A DNA stretch of 64,000 bases from Polyodon spathula (lineage: Eukaryota > Chordata > Actinopteri > Acipenseriformes > Polyodontidae). Location of the stretch: assembly GCF_017654505.1 (NCBI RefSeq), contig NC_054534.1, forward strand, positions 42,423,226 through 42,487,225, given 5' to 3'. Each line of letters starts with the position of its first letter. Position 1 is the stretch's first letter. This document shows positions 23,895-35,822 of the stretch, one piece after another. The notes below the pieces were generated by a model, which searched no databases, had not been told where the DNA came from, and saw nothing but the letters and a program-made list of their open reading frames with translations. Both the position numbers and the translations under genes were made by a program.

Positions 23895-24528
23895 TGTGAC
23901 AAAGTGCCCGCCCCTATATATATTATCTATTATGTGTTGCGTGTTGTGTGTTTAATGTTGGTGTATAGTCATTGGTACACGGGATATAGACGGGTCTGTG
24001 TAACACAAATGTTTAAAATGTATATTTGTGTTTAGCCACGAGGATTGCACAGCACATCACGTGCAAGTAAAAAGTAATGTGAGCACAGGGAATTGCACTT
24101 TATTAATTCACTTGCAGTTGTGCCGAGACTCCAATTGAATGATTGATTAGCAATTGAGTCTTGGTACAGCTGCATAAAAACAGCATGTTTTCACCCACTC
24201 GGGGTTGGGTGTTCGGTGAGTGGAGAACGGGAGAGAGAGGAGGAGTAATAGAGCGTATTATCTATTGCTATTGCGTGCTGGTGGGACCAGCACGATACTT
24301 GTTAGTCTGTCTATCTGCTCACCGTGTTTGTCTAGTATAGTCCTTTTTTGTTTGTCTCCTATATTTTGGCATAAAGTGCGTGTCCTGTTTTCTGTTTGTT
24401 TAAACCCTTTATTTTGCAATAAACCGGCGCAAGCAGGCGTCCCTATCATTTCAATTAATCTGTCCTGTGTTTGTGTATTTCATTCCTTCCTGGTTCTGAC
24501 GCCTCCCACTTCGGACGTCTCTGTGACA
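23895..24528 (+). repeat. 3' LTR
   Basis: Intact 634-bp LTR, TGTGACAAAG...CTCTGTGACA, followed by the target duplication GTCCA. A purine-rich stretch (GGGCTAGGGGG) lies just before it. Confidence 0.92.
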
Positions 24529-24533
24529 GTCCA

Positions 24534-25745
24534 TTAATGAATTAGTAAATAATATGTTAACATAACTGATATACAAAAATGGTTTTCTTAGCACACACTT
24601 CAATCAATGTTTATTATATTTATTAATAAACTGATGTTCATTTATTAAAAGAAAACACTTTTAAACAAATGTTTACTTTTCATTGGAACTATTTTCTTGT
24701 GCCTGGTGATATTTACAGTACTGTGTTAATTTAGAAAGTAAATGAATCATTGAGGTTAAGGAATTGAACTGATGCATTATATTGGACTAGAATCTTATAC
24801 AGTAGCCGAGCATGTGTAAATACATACATTTTACAAAATCCTTTTATGTTGGCAATAACTTTGCTTAATTACCACTGGATATTATGTACATAAGGGACTT
24901 TCCAAGATTAAGGTTTAAAGGCAAAGGGCCACTTTAAATGAGTGGTTTGTCTCAGGTGAATTGGCAATGTGCGTGCATGTTGGCAGGGAAAGCTTGTTAA
25001 AATGCCCAAAAAAACAGGCACACTATTTTAACGGGAAAGTCTCATTTATCGGTTAGAATCAAGGAATGCTCATACACGTGTTAATTAGCTCACTCAAGTG
25101 CCTTACCTAAAGCCACATGGGAATATGTAAGTTGACATGCTCCAAATATGGCAGCAAGAAAGTTTTTTTTTTTTTTTTTTTTTTTTTGCAGTATTTATAA
25201 ATTGAGCATTGAGAAATAACTTGTACAATTACTCAATACTGTTTGATATAGTTACTGTCAGTATAATCGCTGGATTATAATGTTACAAAAAGCATTAGTC
25301 ATTGTTACAAAACAATGTTATATTTTCCAATAGTAGAATTATAGGTTCCATAGTAATTGCTAGTTGCTAGAAAGGTCTGGTCATAGTGATCACTGATTAA
25401 ACCTTTTCTATTCTAGGTAATGGTTAGTTTTGCGTAATGTTGTACTTTCATGTATAATTTCAGTTGTATTTTACTGGAAATACTGGCATTTTAACAGAGA
25501 AAGATTTTTGTTTTTTGCTGTCTGCCATGCTTCGTACTGTATATCTGGAAAGTTCACCCAACGTTTGCAAGTCAAATTGCATTATGGGGGGAATGGGAGC
25601 CATAACCTTACCATGTCATAGCCGATTCCACACTAACAGGTAGTATAATTTTATTATATTATAAGATGTCTACAATGAAGATTTGGACACACAGCTGTTT
25701 TTATATTTTATATATTTGCTAATATATAATATATATATATATAAG

Positions 25746-25793
<48 letters not shown>

Positions 25794-25817
25794 GCTTCTC
25801 GTGCCCCCCCTGTTGAG

Positions 25818-25874
<57 letters not shown>

Positions 25875-27064
25875 TGACTTGTTTTTTTTAGATGCTTCTC
25901 GTGCCCCCCCTGTTGAGAACCACTGGGTAAATGTGATGGAATTAACCATCACAACACCTCACACCAGCTGCCCATGCACAATTCACCCTGAGTTGCCGTG
26001 ATCACAAGTTCTTGAAAACCCTGATCAACGTGAACCAAAGACCACTAAACGACAAGCCTGCCTGCTCCCCCCCCCAAAAAAAAACAAAAAAACAAGCAGC
26101 ATCAACAACAGTCAAAACTGCACAACAGTAGAAAACACCAGTGGGGCCCCGGAGTAAACTGCTGATGTTCACAACATCGATATACATTGTAACTCCTGAT
26201 TGTGTCTAAGACTTTTGCACTACGTCGCATATCTGACACCCTTTGGACTGGGGTATAGGCAGATATGTGAAAAAGTCAGATTTGCGAAAATCTATAGAAA
26301 AAGCAATAACACATGCATAAATAGGTTAGTGAACAAAAACAACACTGAAACTGCTTTAAACACTGGGAAATTCTTTGCTTTAAAAGTAAGCAAACGTAAA
26401 CAAGATTAATTAGGCTACAATACAGTGTTGCTATGTAGTTTACTATAAGCCATCTCCATGCAAAGCTTTAAAAAAAAAAAAGATAAATGTACAGTAACCT
26501 GCAACTGATGGCTTCTTTCTTAACTCTAGAAGTCCCTGCTCCCCTGGTCCTGCTTTCTTCATATCTCTGTCACGGTACTTTGTGCTCTTTCTTGATATTG
26601 CCAACAGCCGATAAGAAGATGGGTTTAAAAATTGCTTTGGCTATTTTAAACAAACGGCCGGTAAGCATTGCGTTTCTGAACCTTACTTTGTTTAATTCAA
26701 ATAAATTTAAAAGCTAAAACAAAATGCTGCCAATATCTGTGAAATTGCTGAATTGAAAGCTAGCATTGCCGAGATAAAATAATTAAAGACTGAGTTGGCA
26801 ACAATCAAAAGCGTACTCATACCAGCTCCTAAAAACTGTTTTCAGCCTGTGATGGTTCACGTCCCATCCCATATAAAATAAATAATAACTTTTAACAAGC
26901 TAACGTGTTTTAAAGGAATTCTGGAATAAAGCGGGACTGTTTCTTATTAAGAACTGCAACGAAAACAATAATACTGTGCACTGTGTTTATTTAAATGCAC
27001 GTAAGTTGTTTTAAATTAGCAATTGCTCAAAGTAGATACACAACAAAGTATTGCACTTACCTGT
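24534..27064 (+). other. Intron without genes
   Basis: AT-rich. It contains a T run at 25163-25187, the (TA)n tracts described separately and an A run at 26470. I see no gene or recognised transposon. Confidence 0.6.
25723..25918. repeat. (TA)n tracts split by a duplicated unique segment
   Basis: TA arrays at about 25723-25789 and 25818-25871 are each followed or preceded by the same segment (ATGCTTCTCGTGCCCCCCCT plus GTTGAG) at 25792 and 25893. Confidence 0.85.
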
Positions 27065-27114
27065 GGGTTAGGGTTAGGGTTAGGGTTAGGGTTAGGGTTA
27101 GGGTTAGGGTTAGG
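27065..27114 (+). repeat. Interstitial telomeric array (TTAGGG)n
   Basis: Just over eight uninterrupted GGGTTA units, the vertebrate telomere repeat, inside an intron. The gypsy pol remnant starts about 70 bp downstream. Confidence 0.95.
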
Positions 27115-27184
27115 CCACGGGTGGATGCCAGGATAGGAAAAAAAGAAAAACAAACAGAAATAAATTTGTTTTAAAGCGGTGCTG

Positions 27185-28098
27185 AATGCTCAGTGCATGT
27201 CACCCATTGTCTGTGTCCGCAAAAAGGACGGCTCTCTGAGACTCTGTATTGATTGCCGAGAGCTGAATAAGAAGACCATCCCAGACAGACAGCTGATACC
27301 ACAGATCCAGGATTTGGACAGTCATGGTTTTCCGTCCTAGATCAGGGTAAGGTTTACTATCAAAGTTTTTTAGAGGAAGAAAGCAGACACCTGGCAGCCT
27401 TCATAACCCTATGGGGCCTTTATGAATGGACCAGGATATCGTTTGGCTTGATAAATGCTCCTGCAGCATTTCAAAGGTATATGGAGGGGTGTCTGGTAGG
27501 CTTGATGGATGGGATTTGTTACCCTATCTCTGACGTCTGAGTCTGTAGTGAAACATTTGAAGACCATGTTGAAAATGTAAGAAAAATTCTTCAAAGACTT
27601 TAGAAGTGTGGCAACAAACTGAGGGCTGAAAAGTGTGAAATTTAAAAGAGAAGTTAGGTACCTGGGGATGGTAATTTCAGAAGAGGGGTACAAGATGGAC
27701 CCAAATGACACCAAAGCTGTGCATACTATCAGAGACAAGATACGAACAGTGAGTAAACTTCTCAAGACTCTTGAGTTTCTAAACTACTTTTCTAAAATGG
27801 CCAAACCGCTGTATTATTTACTTCCTGTTGAACCTCATCATAAAGTCAGTCCTAAGGTTAAAGGAGCAAACCAATAGTGCATGCACACAAGGAGAGGAGC
27901 AAGCCAGGTTCTTTCACACCAGCCTATCACCTGGTCCAATTGGCAGACTGTTTAGTGCAACTACCAGTGATGGCTTACCCAGATTTTGCACTTTCATTCA
28001 TATTGCATGTGGATGCATCAAACCATCGACTTGGTGCTGTAAAGTAATTGCTTATGGTTCCAGAACCCTTACTCTTGCTGAGAAAAATTATCACTTGC
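27185..28098 (+). pseudogene. Ty3/gypsy pol remnant: reverse transcriptase and start of RNase H
   Basis: Translated pieces show [20 protein letters not shown] and [16 protein letters not shown], typical of gypsy reverse transcriptase. The YxDD catalytic box is destroyed: around 27520 the sequence reads YPISD followed by a stop. RNase H pieces (a DASNHRLGAV-type box near 28010, then SRTLTLAEKNYHL) follow in shifted frames. Stops and frameshifts are frequent. The remnant is cut at 28098 by a solo LTR and resumes at 28707. No LTR of its own was found on the left. Confidence 0.88.
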
Positions 28099-28701
28099 TG
28101 TCACAAAGACATCTGGAGTGGGGGACGTCAGACCAGAAACAGGAACCAGGAAATACACAAAGAGAGGTGGAGCTGAGCGAATGGTCTCTCTGCATTTAAT
28201 AGTGCACAGACAGACAGAAAATAAAAGGTTGCAAGACAAACAAAACACAGGACACGGCACTGGTAGCCAAAACAAAGAGATGAAACAAAACGGACTAACC
28301 CTAAACAAACACGGTGAGCTTCTATTTGAACTATTACTATTATTATTATTACAATTATTATTACCTCCATCTCCAATCCCCTTCTCCACTCACCAAGCAC
28401 ACAACCCCGAGTGAGTGAAAACATGCAGCTTTTATGCAGCTGTACTGAGACTTGATTGCTAATCAATCATTCAATTGGAGTCGCGGTACAACTACACTTG
28501 AATTAATAAAGTGCAATTCCCTGTGCTCACATATTATTACTTTTTACTTGTACGTGAAGTGCTGTGCAATCCTTGTGCCTAAATACAAATATACATTTTA
28601 AACACTCCTGTTACACAGACCCGTTTATATCCCGTATACCAATGATTATACACCAACAACATACAACTCAAAATACACACAGGGGCGGGCACTTTGCCAC
28701 A
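28099..28701 (-). mobile_element. Solo LTR inserted into the gypsy pol remnant
   Basis: The reverse complement matches the LTRs at 21931 and 23895 over most of its length (about 603 bp against 634 bp), including the first bases after TGTG, AAGTGCCCGCCCCTGTG. It is flanked by a perfect 5-bp duplication CTTGC at 28094-28098 and 28702-28706. It is therefore a solo LTR of the same family, inserted in opposite orientation. Short CTATTACTATTATTATTATT-like expansions sit at 28331-28363. Confidence 0.92.
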
Positions 28702-28706
28702 CTTGC

Positions 28707-30360
28707 ATTCTGGTAAATTTGAGTTTTTGGCTTTGAAATGGTCCATTACCGAAAAATTTAGAGACTATCTGTATCATGTCATGTCGTTTATAGACTTCAG
28801 CGATAACAACCCTTTAACATATATTCTTTCTTCAGCGAAACTCAATGCTAATGAACACCGAAGGGTAGCGGAACTTGCTGATTACAAATTTTTCAATTCA
28901 GTATCGAGCTGGCAAACATAACATTGATGCTGATACTCTCTCAAGAGTGCCAGTGGACATGAAGAATATATGTTAGAGTGCACAGAAGAAGGATCCAGCG
29001 ATGTTATCATTGCCGTTACACAGGCTGTGAGTATATACAACAGTGTAAAAACTGCCTGGATCACAATACAACACTGACTTCACTCTGTAACCTCTAAGTT
29101 ACCAGGAGTTGCGAATAGCTCAGCAAGAAGATCCAGCAATCAGTAAGGTTCTTCAGTTTAAAAATCTGGGTCATAGACCAAATAAGAGAGAAAGAAAACA
29201 AGAATCTAAGGAGACCATAGCTTTACTACAGGAATGGAATCAGTTACAGAGAGATGGGTACGGAATCCTGCGGCACAAAACTGGAGCACGATTTCAACTT
29301 CTCTTGCCCCAGAAATTCAGGCAGAAGGTTAACCAGGAGCTGTATGAAGAAATGTGACATTTAGGAGCTGAGAGAGTAGTTTCACGCATGAGAGAACAGT
29401 TCCATTGGCCACATATGCAACAGGACATTGAGCATTACATTGCTAAAGTTTGCAGGTATGTCAAACAGAAAAGCCTAATCAACCAGTCAAATCACCATTA
29501 ACCAGTATCACCACAACTGAACCTTTTGAGTTGGTTTCAATTGACTTCCTCCACCTGGAGAAAAGCAGAGGAGGCAGTGAGTATATTCTTGTAATCGTGC
29601 ACCATTTCACCAGGTTTGTGTAAGCCTACCCGACGACTAATAAATCTGGGAAAACTGCTGCCTACAAAAATTTTAATGATTTTGTCTTGAGGTTTGGGTT
29701 CCCCAGAAGGCTTCGTCATGACCAAGGAGGTTAGTTCGAGAACCAACTTTTTCATCGGTGCCAACATTACTGCAAAGTTGCAAGGTCAAGGACAACAGCA
29801 TACCACACTGATGGAAATGGGCAAGTTGAGAGAATGAACAGGACTCTGCCAGCAATGCTGAGGACATTACCAGAGGATTAAAAATCTAAGTGTAAGGAGT
29901 CACTTAACAAGGTAATCTATACCTAGAATTGCATTTGTCATGAGGCAACAGGATTTTCGCCTTTCCAGCTACCATTTGGCAGATCGCCACGGTTATTGAT
30001 CTAATTTTCAGACTTTCTCCTGCTCCGGCATCAACTAGTGCAAATCATGCTGATTACGTGGAAAGATAGCAAGAACAGATGCAGGAAGCCTATGACCATG
30101 CCTCCAAGTTTGCCAAGAAGTTGGCTGACTGTAGTAAGCGCTACTATGATCGTAAAGTACACAGTACTGTTCTTATGCCAGGGGACAGAGCCTTGGTCAA
30201 AAACCTTAGTGATCATGGAGGGCCTGGAAAACTAAGATCACATTGGGAAGACAAAGTATGCATAGATGTCAATAGAAAAGGTGAAAGCCCCATTTACGAA
30301 TTAAAACCAGTGAGTGAAAAAGGCAAGAATAGAGTTCTGCACCTCTCTACTGCCATGTGA
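28707..30360 (+). pseudogene. Ty3/gypsy pol remnant: RNase H end and integrase
   Basis: Continues the frame broken at 28098: HSGKFEFLALKW, then DNNPLTYIL. Integrase follows. Its HHCC finger has lost the second Cys (CRYV near 29453). The core keeps SIDFLHL (Asp), RHDQGG (Asp) and [11 protein letters not shown] (Glu). The C-terminal part reads LMPGDRALVKNLSDHGGPGK. Several stops (for example around 29356 and 29623) make it inactive. Gene order reverse transcriptase, RNase H, integrase is that of Ty3/gypsy. Confidence 0.88.
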
Positions 30361-30963
30361 TTATTTGGTTGTGGAGACAACTGTGCAGAGGTCAAAGAAA
30401 CGAAATACCAGGGAAGCCCATGTGAACCCCAGGAATTGTCCCAAACAAAGGCTGACACTAGTGATCATGAAAGCGATTCTGTGTACACTTATTGCTTTGT
30501 CCCATTACTACCTACCAGTGAGAATCAAGTAGAACCCAGTGCGATGCAAGGAAATTTCTTAAGTCTTGATGCATGATTGTTCTATCCTAGTGCACATCCT
30601 CCAGAAGGTGGAAATGATTGCTAAAACATTTCAGAGCCACCCCCTTGGGAAAGCAACAGCCAAGGTAGTCCAGAAGAGCAAGAGGGCATCGGCCATAATG
30701 TCATCACAATACCTGCAGTACTTTAAGAAACATCGGATGAAGAGGCCCAAGCATCACAGGACCAAACAAGAAGTTATCCCATCAGGAACAGGAAAGCAAG
30801 GCAACTCTTCACTTATGATCAACTTGGAAGACCTAGTTACAAACGTTGGGACCTAGCTGTTCATCCTATCAATAGAATGAGGGAGTTTCCTGTACCGTAC
30901 CTCACTCCATATCCTTTTCAAACAGTTCCCTACCAATACTTTCACTTACAACCAGTTCATTAG
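30361..30963 (+). pseudogene. 3' tail of the gypsy pol remnant
   Basis: Frames here are Pro/Ser/Glu-rich and include SYPIRNRKAR and FTYDQLGRPSYKRW, a short basic motif often seen at the end of fish gypsy Pol. Stops interrupt it. Codes nothing intact. Confidence 0.55.
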
Positions 30964-33880
30964 TTATAGGAAAATGGAATAGCATTACTAGGAGGGTTAT
31001 GTGATGTTACATGTTTTATTCTGTTAGTTAAAAGGTACTTGCAGTGCACGGCTTGTCTGCCTCCCCTAAAACTTACTCTAACAACTATATCCCCCACAAT
31101 ACAATGTCTTCAGTTACTAGGAAACTGTACACAAGAAAAAGCAACCCACAAACATTCTCCAATCTCTGGATAGCCATGTTGTCTTTGCAGCCAATCACAG
31201 TAAGAATCAGAAACTTTCGTAAACTGGAACCATCGTCGGAGGCAACCTCAAAAAAATGGTGTCTATAATATTAAACACAGTTTTATAACTTATTAATGCA
31301 TTTCCTTATTTTGTTTATCTGTGTGGCTCTATATTGTAGTTTTAACATGTTCACCAAGTTTAAGAATGTAATGTTAAAATACAAGTAACGTAATTAACTT
31401 GCAGAGTCAGTGTGATACCTCGAAACAATGTGCTGAGTGATAAAGACCCTTCTAGAACACACTTGTGCTTGTACAGTAGTTCAAAGTAACATTGCAGTTA
31501 AAATGGAAGGCATTTTTAATGCTTCCCCGTTCCCGTGTTGTACAGTATTTATCGAGATTACTCATGACTTCAAGGTCATGTTGCATTTTAGCCTGTGATA
31601 ATACATTTTACTCTCAAATTAGAGGGTAAGTTACTCCCAGATCCAAAACCTTATCTGGAGCACTGGCTGGACCCTCTTCATACCACTGTTGTGCAATTCT
31701 TTCTGCTGGCTGAGGTAGCCATTCCTCCACTTTATTCACTGTCAGCAGTCACTGATGGAGGATACAGCAGGCAGTAATAATTTGGGAAGCAAACTCGTGG
31801 TTCACTTCAGTACGCTTTCATAGTATCCGCCCCCTCCCTTTCAATAGCCCAAACGCCTGTTCAGCCACCACTTGGATTAGGCCCAGTTTATTATTAATAA
31901 AGATGTAACTGCCCCACCCCCACAGATGATGTATGAAAAGTAACTTGGGTGGCAAGACTAAAACCAAGTATTAAAAAACAGGTACGATACATCAGCAAAT
32001 CAGATCTATAATAACCATTTACATGTGGATTATCTGTCATGAAATGTTCTCTGCACATGTAAACAGCATTTTGTAGACTTTCACTGTAAACAGCATGGTA
32101 AGCAAACTGGGCCTCATGTGTGGCTAATTTAAATAAGACCCCCATCCTCCTTTTTCTTCATTTGCATAGCGTTCAGGGAAAAGCAGATGTTCCCAAAAAT
32201 GAGAGGCTTTACATGTAAATGCAAAACATGTTCACGTTTATTTCACGAGACAGAAATGTCATAAGAAAAAGTAAACACTCATGTAAATTAACCAAAAGAA
32301 GCACTTTCTATAACGAGTAAATTACACAATTATAATTTTTTTGTAAATGGAAATAATATTATAAAGGAGTATTTTGACAAGATGCAAATCCAGCACACAT
32401 TCAAAAGACAGCTATGTGTAACATTAAAGTGTAACATTAAATATCAAAGCCACTGACAGTTTTGAAAAATACAAGGTAAATTGCCTTTTACAAAGCCTGT
32501 ATTTTATGAACAAAGCTGTGAACTGATAAAGAATATAAATATTTAACTCTAACATAATAAATGAAAATATTCCAATTGTTTTTATTTTTTTTATTTTTAA
32601 GTCACATTACAGAAACCTCTGCTAATATGTCACAAATGATTTCCAGGTGTTGTTTTTAGATTATCGTACCTTATGGGTGAACGATTTCTAGAATGATAAC
32701 ACACCCTTCCTGTAATCATGATACTCCGTTTCATTTCATATCACCAAAGGTTATTTAACTTATTATAATAAATTATTGTATAGGGTGTATTTAAATAGTT
32801 TTCACAGTTTAGGTTAACACATGCACAGAGGTGATTTTTATAGGTAGTGTAATCAAGTTTGCCAAACTATCAATTTCAGTGTAGTTCTGCCAAGTTAGTT
32901 ACAAGGATACAAACTTGTAGGACTGTTGTAACATTATTAGCCAAGTCACTGTTTAGTAAAAAAAATGCAATTTTTAATACACCTTCATTAGGTAGATCAT
33001 TAGCTAAACTGCGTATTCATTTGACCCTCTTATGTGCATAGATAGATTATTTTTTAACCTGGACAATTGAGTATCTCCCTTACCATGGCCAGGGTGCATG
33101 CTTAAGTCTAATCAAGGCTCTTTGTTGGTCAAGCCCTATGTGTTTCCGAGGAAGCAAACGTAAGGTATCACATCATTATTTAATATGTGCATTACATTAC
33201 AATATGAACCCACATGTACATAGAAGGTTGAGTGTCTTTTAAATTTTACTTTACATAGAAGTTTACTGTAAGTTTTGGAGCAGTGATTATAATGTAACCA
33301 GTAAAGCAGCTTGCATGATACAGTTTTGGTAATTGGACATGTTTGCCAAATTTTTGAAATACTGACATTACATTCTAAAAGTTATTTTTAGCACAGTTAT
33401 CTGGAGTATTACGGGACTAAAGTTTTTATTGCAACACATCAATGCAAATGTTAATTTGTAAAGCAAAAACAAACTGCATGAGTACAATAAGTAGCAATTT
33501 AGAGATTCTTTTGTTTTCAATAGCTCATTAAAGTTTAAACTCTTAATGGTCACTTTATTTAGAAACAGAAGACTTTTCAGTACTCAGTTATTCTAGTTTA
33601 TCTGGAGCTTATTTGGTTTTGCATTGCTAATTTCTCCCTTTCCGCCTGGGCTACCAAGCACAGTTCCCAGCCTTCTCTTGTCAGGCTGTTTTTAACAAAA
33701 GCTGAACTGAGTAATCTCTCTCCATCAGCAGTGAGTGTGTGATTATGAGGCTGTTTCAGGAGCATAACTGAGGCCTCCAGGGCATTGTACATCAGCCATT
33801 CAGGAGCCTGTTCATCAACACAGGCAAAGCAAACAGCCGTGCAGCCTTCTAGTACAAGGGCTGTCTGGAGGCAGGTGATC
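30964..33880 (+). other. Intron with a Harbinger fragment
   Basis: AT-rich intron. Apart from the Harbinger piece at 31.6-31.9 kb I see no recognisable element and no gene. The segment 33595-33880 is less AT-rich and non-repetitive by eye, and leads into the candidate promoter. Confidence 0.5.
31625..31880 (-). pseudogene. PIF/Harbinger transposase fragment
   Basis: One minus-strand frame reads VVAEQAFGLLKGRGRIL, then EVNHEFASQIITACCILH. This is the C-terminal part of the Harbinger nuclease (the conserved Glu region and the ACC.LHN box), interrupted by two stops. No terminal repeats or TTA/TWA duplication were identified. Confidence 0.65.
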
Positions 33881-33889
33881 GTCCTTATT

Positions 33890-34028
33890 TAGATGCAGCA
33901 GGAGTCACGTGACTACAAGATGGTGGAGGAGCTGAGTTTCTGTTGAGCTGCTTCATCAGGGGAGGCTGAAAGTACACAAAAGCATCACATGCACTAACAG
34001 GAAAAGGCCTTCTTTAGTCTTAAAAGTG
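33890..34028 (+). promoter_or_regulatory. Candidate internal promoter with 5' non-coding exon
   Basis: A palindromic E-box AGTCACGTGACT (33903-33914) is followed two bases later by CAAGATGG (33916-33923), a YY1-type element often at or just after TATA-less start sites. About 105 bp on, AAAAGTG meets a consensus donor GTAAGTCT (34029). The only ATG downstream of the E-box in this stretch opens a nine-codon frame. Spliced to the exon at 45372, the first in-frame ATG would be in GMDVSF. Short BCH-only PRUNE2 isoforms are known in mammals; that this promoter serves one is inference. Confidence 0.35.
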
Positions 34029-35764
34029 GTAAGTCTGCCTGTTCAGCATTTGCATAACTTGGTTGTGCCTAATTAAGGTCTTTTCATGGAGGAAAGTGCA
34101 AATGCATTTGTTCGATTTGAGCTGCTTTTTTTTCTGGCAGAATGCAAAGATTAATTTCTCATTGTTAAAAATCAGACAGCTGTGTTAATTTTATGTTGGT
34201 GCCTATTGTACCGCAGCTAGACTTGCTTTTGAATCATGGATTAATTTTAATCATGAAAATGTGAAAATAACAGAATATAATAACAGAATATTTTGATACG
34301 GGATAGGTTTTGAAGATATTAAAAAAGAGAAAAAAGTGTGCTATATGTTGCTGCAAATCAAAATTGTTAAGGATTACGGATTTCCCAGAAAGGGAAAATT
34401 GTAGTGCTGACCTTGATTTATCCTCCCTCTATCCGGGCTTGGATGGTTAATTTAATTCCAGCAGTGTCTGAAATAAAATCCAAACATTATTCCGGAAGCA
34501 GGAGAAAACACCTGTATTTGAATGCAGAGTATTTGCATGTAATAGTAATAGTCACAAGCAAAAAGAACAAATATTACTAGAGTGCTACTATTGCCATTGC
34601 ATAAGAGATATTGCAATATGTTTCATGGAGCCTGTGTGTGGGGGTTTCAGTTTGGTCTGAAATCAATTAATTGTGTAATTGTGCTTCAATTAAAAATTAA
34701 ATAAATGACAATAGTTCCTAGTAATTATTGTCCTTATTACTTTCTGAAAAGAGGTGCAGAAGTCATGCATTGTGCTGTTTTGATTACTGTATGTCTAAAG
34801 TATCCCGCCTTTTGCTGATTGGCTTTCATAATATTATTTTTTGCCTGCGGAAACCCAAGAAAAACAAGGTTTTTGGAATAGGACGGCAATATAGTGGTAT
34901 ACAATACAGTGATATACAAAGGTATTCGAAATGTCGAAATATGACACATTATCTCAGCGGTAAAACTATAGGCAATGCATAGTGGTGGTTTGTTAACCGC
35001 TAGAGGGCATTATCTGATTAGAAACTGGTTTGTTTCAGATTACTACTGAAACACAGTGTTTCGCCAAAGGATGCCACACGCTAAAGCTTGTAAAATACCA
35101 AAAATGCAACGCTTACATTGAATTGAAGTATTTGTTGTACTGCACTGTACGATTTGGTAAAATTTTAGCATAAGTTGAACAGTCTATTCGGATAAACGTT
35201 CCCTAATAATAATAAAAAATAAATAAATAACATTTTTTAAAAAAGCGTTGTTAAAATGTGTGTGCACATGAGAGTAAGCAGAGCAAATTAATAAATATCC
35301 TGCTCTCATCTGCTGTTTAATTTTTTGTATGTAGTGTAAAAACCTTTGTAAGTCTATTTTATAGGTACTTTTAGGGTGTCCTAAAAAGGGGGGGGCGACT
35401 TATACACCGGTGTGACCTTGTGGCAAAGTGGTTAACAGTGTGCAGGTGATCAATAATCAGACAAACAGCTATAATCCAGGTGCAGTGAAGGTTTAATTGT
35501 ATAATCTGGTGCCTGATGGCTAACAGCAGTAAACAAGAACAATAATGTTAATGAAGCAATACAGCAGGGTGTATTGCTTATTTATAATCCGTGGGTTTAA
35601 TAACTGTCCCGTTCTAGTTCAAAGTTATGCAAAAGTGGTTTACTTACACTTAATATAAATTGTATATGTAAATATATAATTTGTGCTATACCTAAGTATA
35701 GTTCAAACCTGGGCATACATCTTTATAAAGTACCTGGGTGTGCTGTGCAACTGTTTTACAGTAG
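34029..35764 (+). other. Intron without genes
   Basis: AT-rich. It holds a CTCF-like motif at 34997 and, at about 35410-35560, a passage starting TGTGGCAAAGTGG that resembles an LTR start, but no matching end was found. Confidence 0.5.
34997..35010 (+). promoter_or_regulatory. CTCF-like core motif
   Basis: CCGCTAGAGGGCAT matches the CTCF core consensus at 12 of 14 positions. It shares the flank GTTAAC with the 8013 site. Confidence 0.3.
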
Positions 35765-35771
35765 TGTGTGT

Positions 35772-35817
<46 letters not shown>
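35765..35817. repeat. (GT)n(CT)n microsatellite
   Basis: A short GT tract followed by about 21 CT units, ending exactly where the Tc1 remnant begins. Confidence 0.95.

Positions 35818-35822
<5 letters not shown>

Larger units (their letters stand above)
21931..24528 (+). mobile_element. Non-autonomous LTR retrotransposon (Ty3/gypsy-type, complete ends)
   Basis: Two LTRs (21931-22918 and 23895-24528) start TGTGACA and end CTGTGACA. The element is flanked by a 5-bp target duplication GTCCA (21926-21930 and 24529-24533). Without its nested insertion the left LTR is about 636 bp, against 634 bp on the right. A probable primer binding site (TGGTGTCCTGCATGGGA, 22921-22937) follows the left LTR. 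The internal part is only 976 bp and codes a zinc-knuckle gag remnant with no protease, reverse transcriptase or integrase. It must have been mobilised in trans. The LTRs are visibly similar, so insertion was not ancient. Confidence 0.92.
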
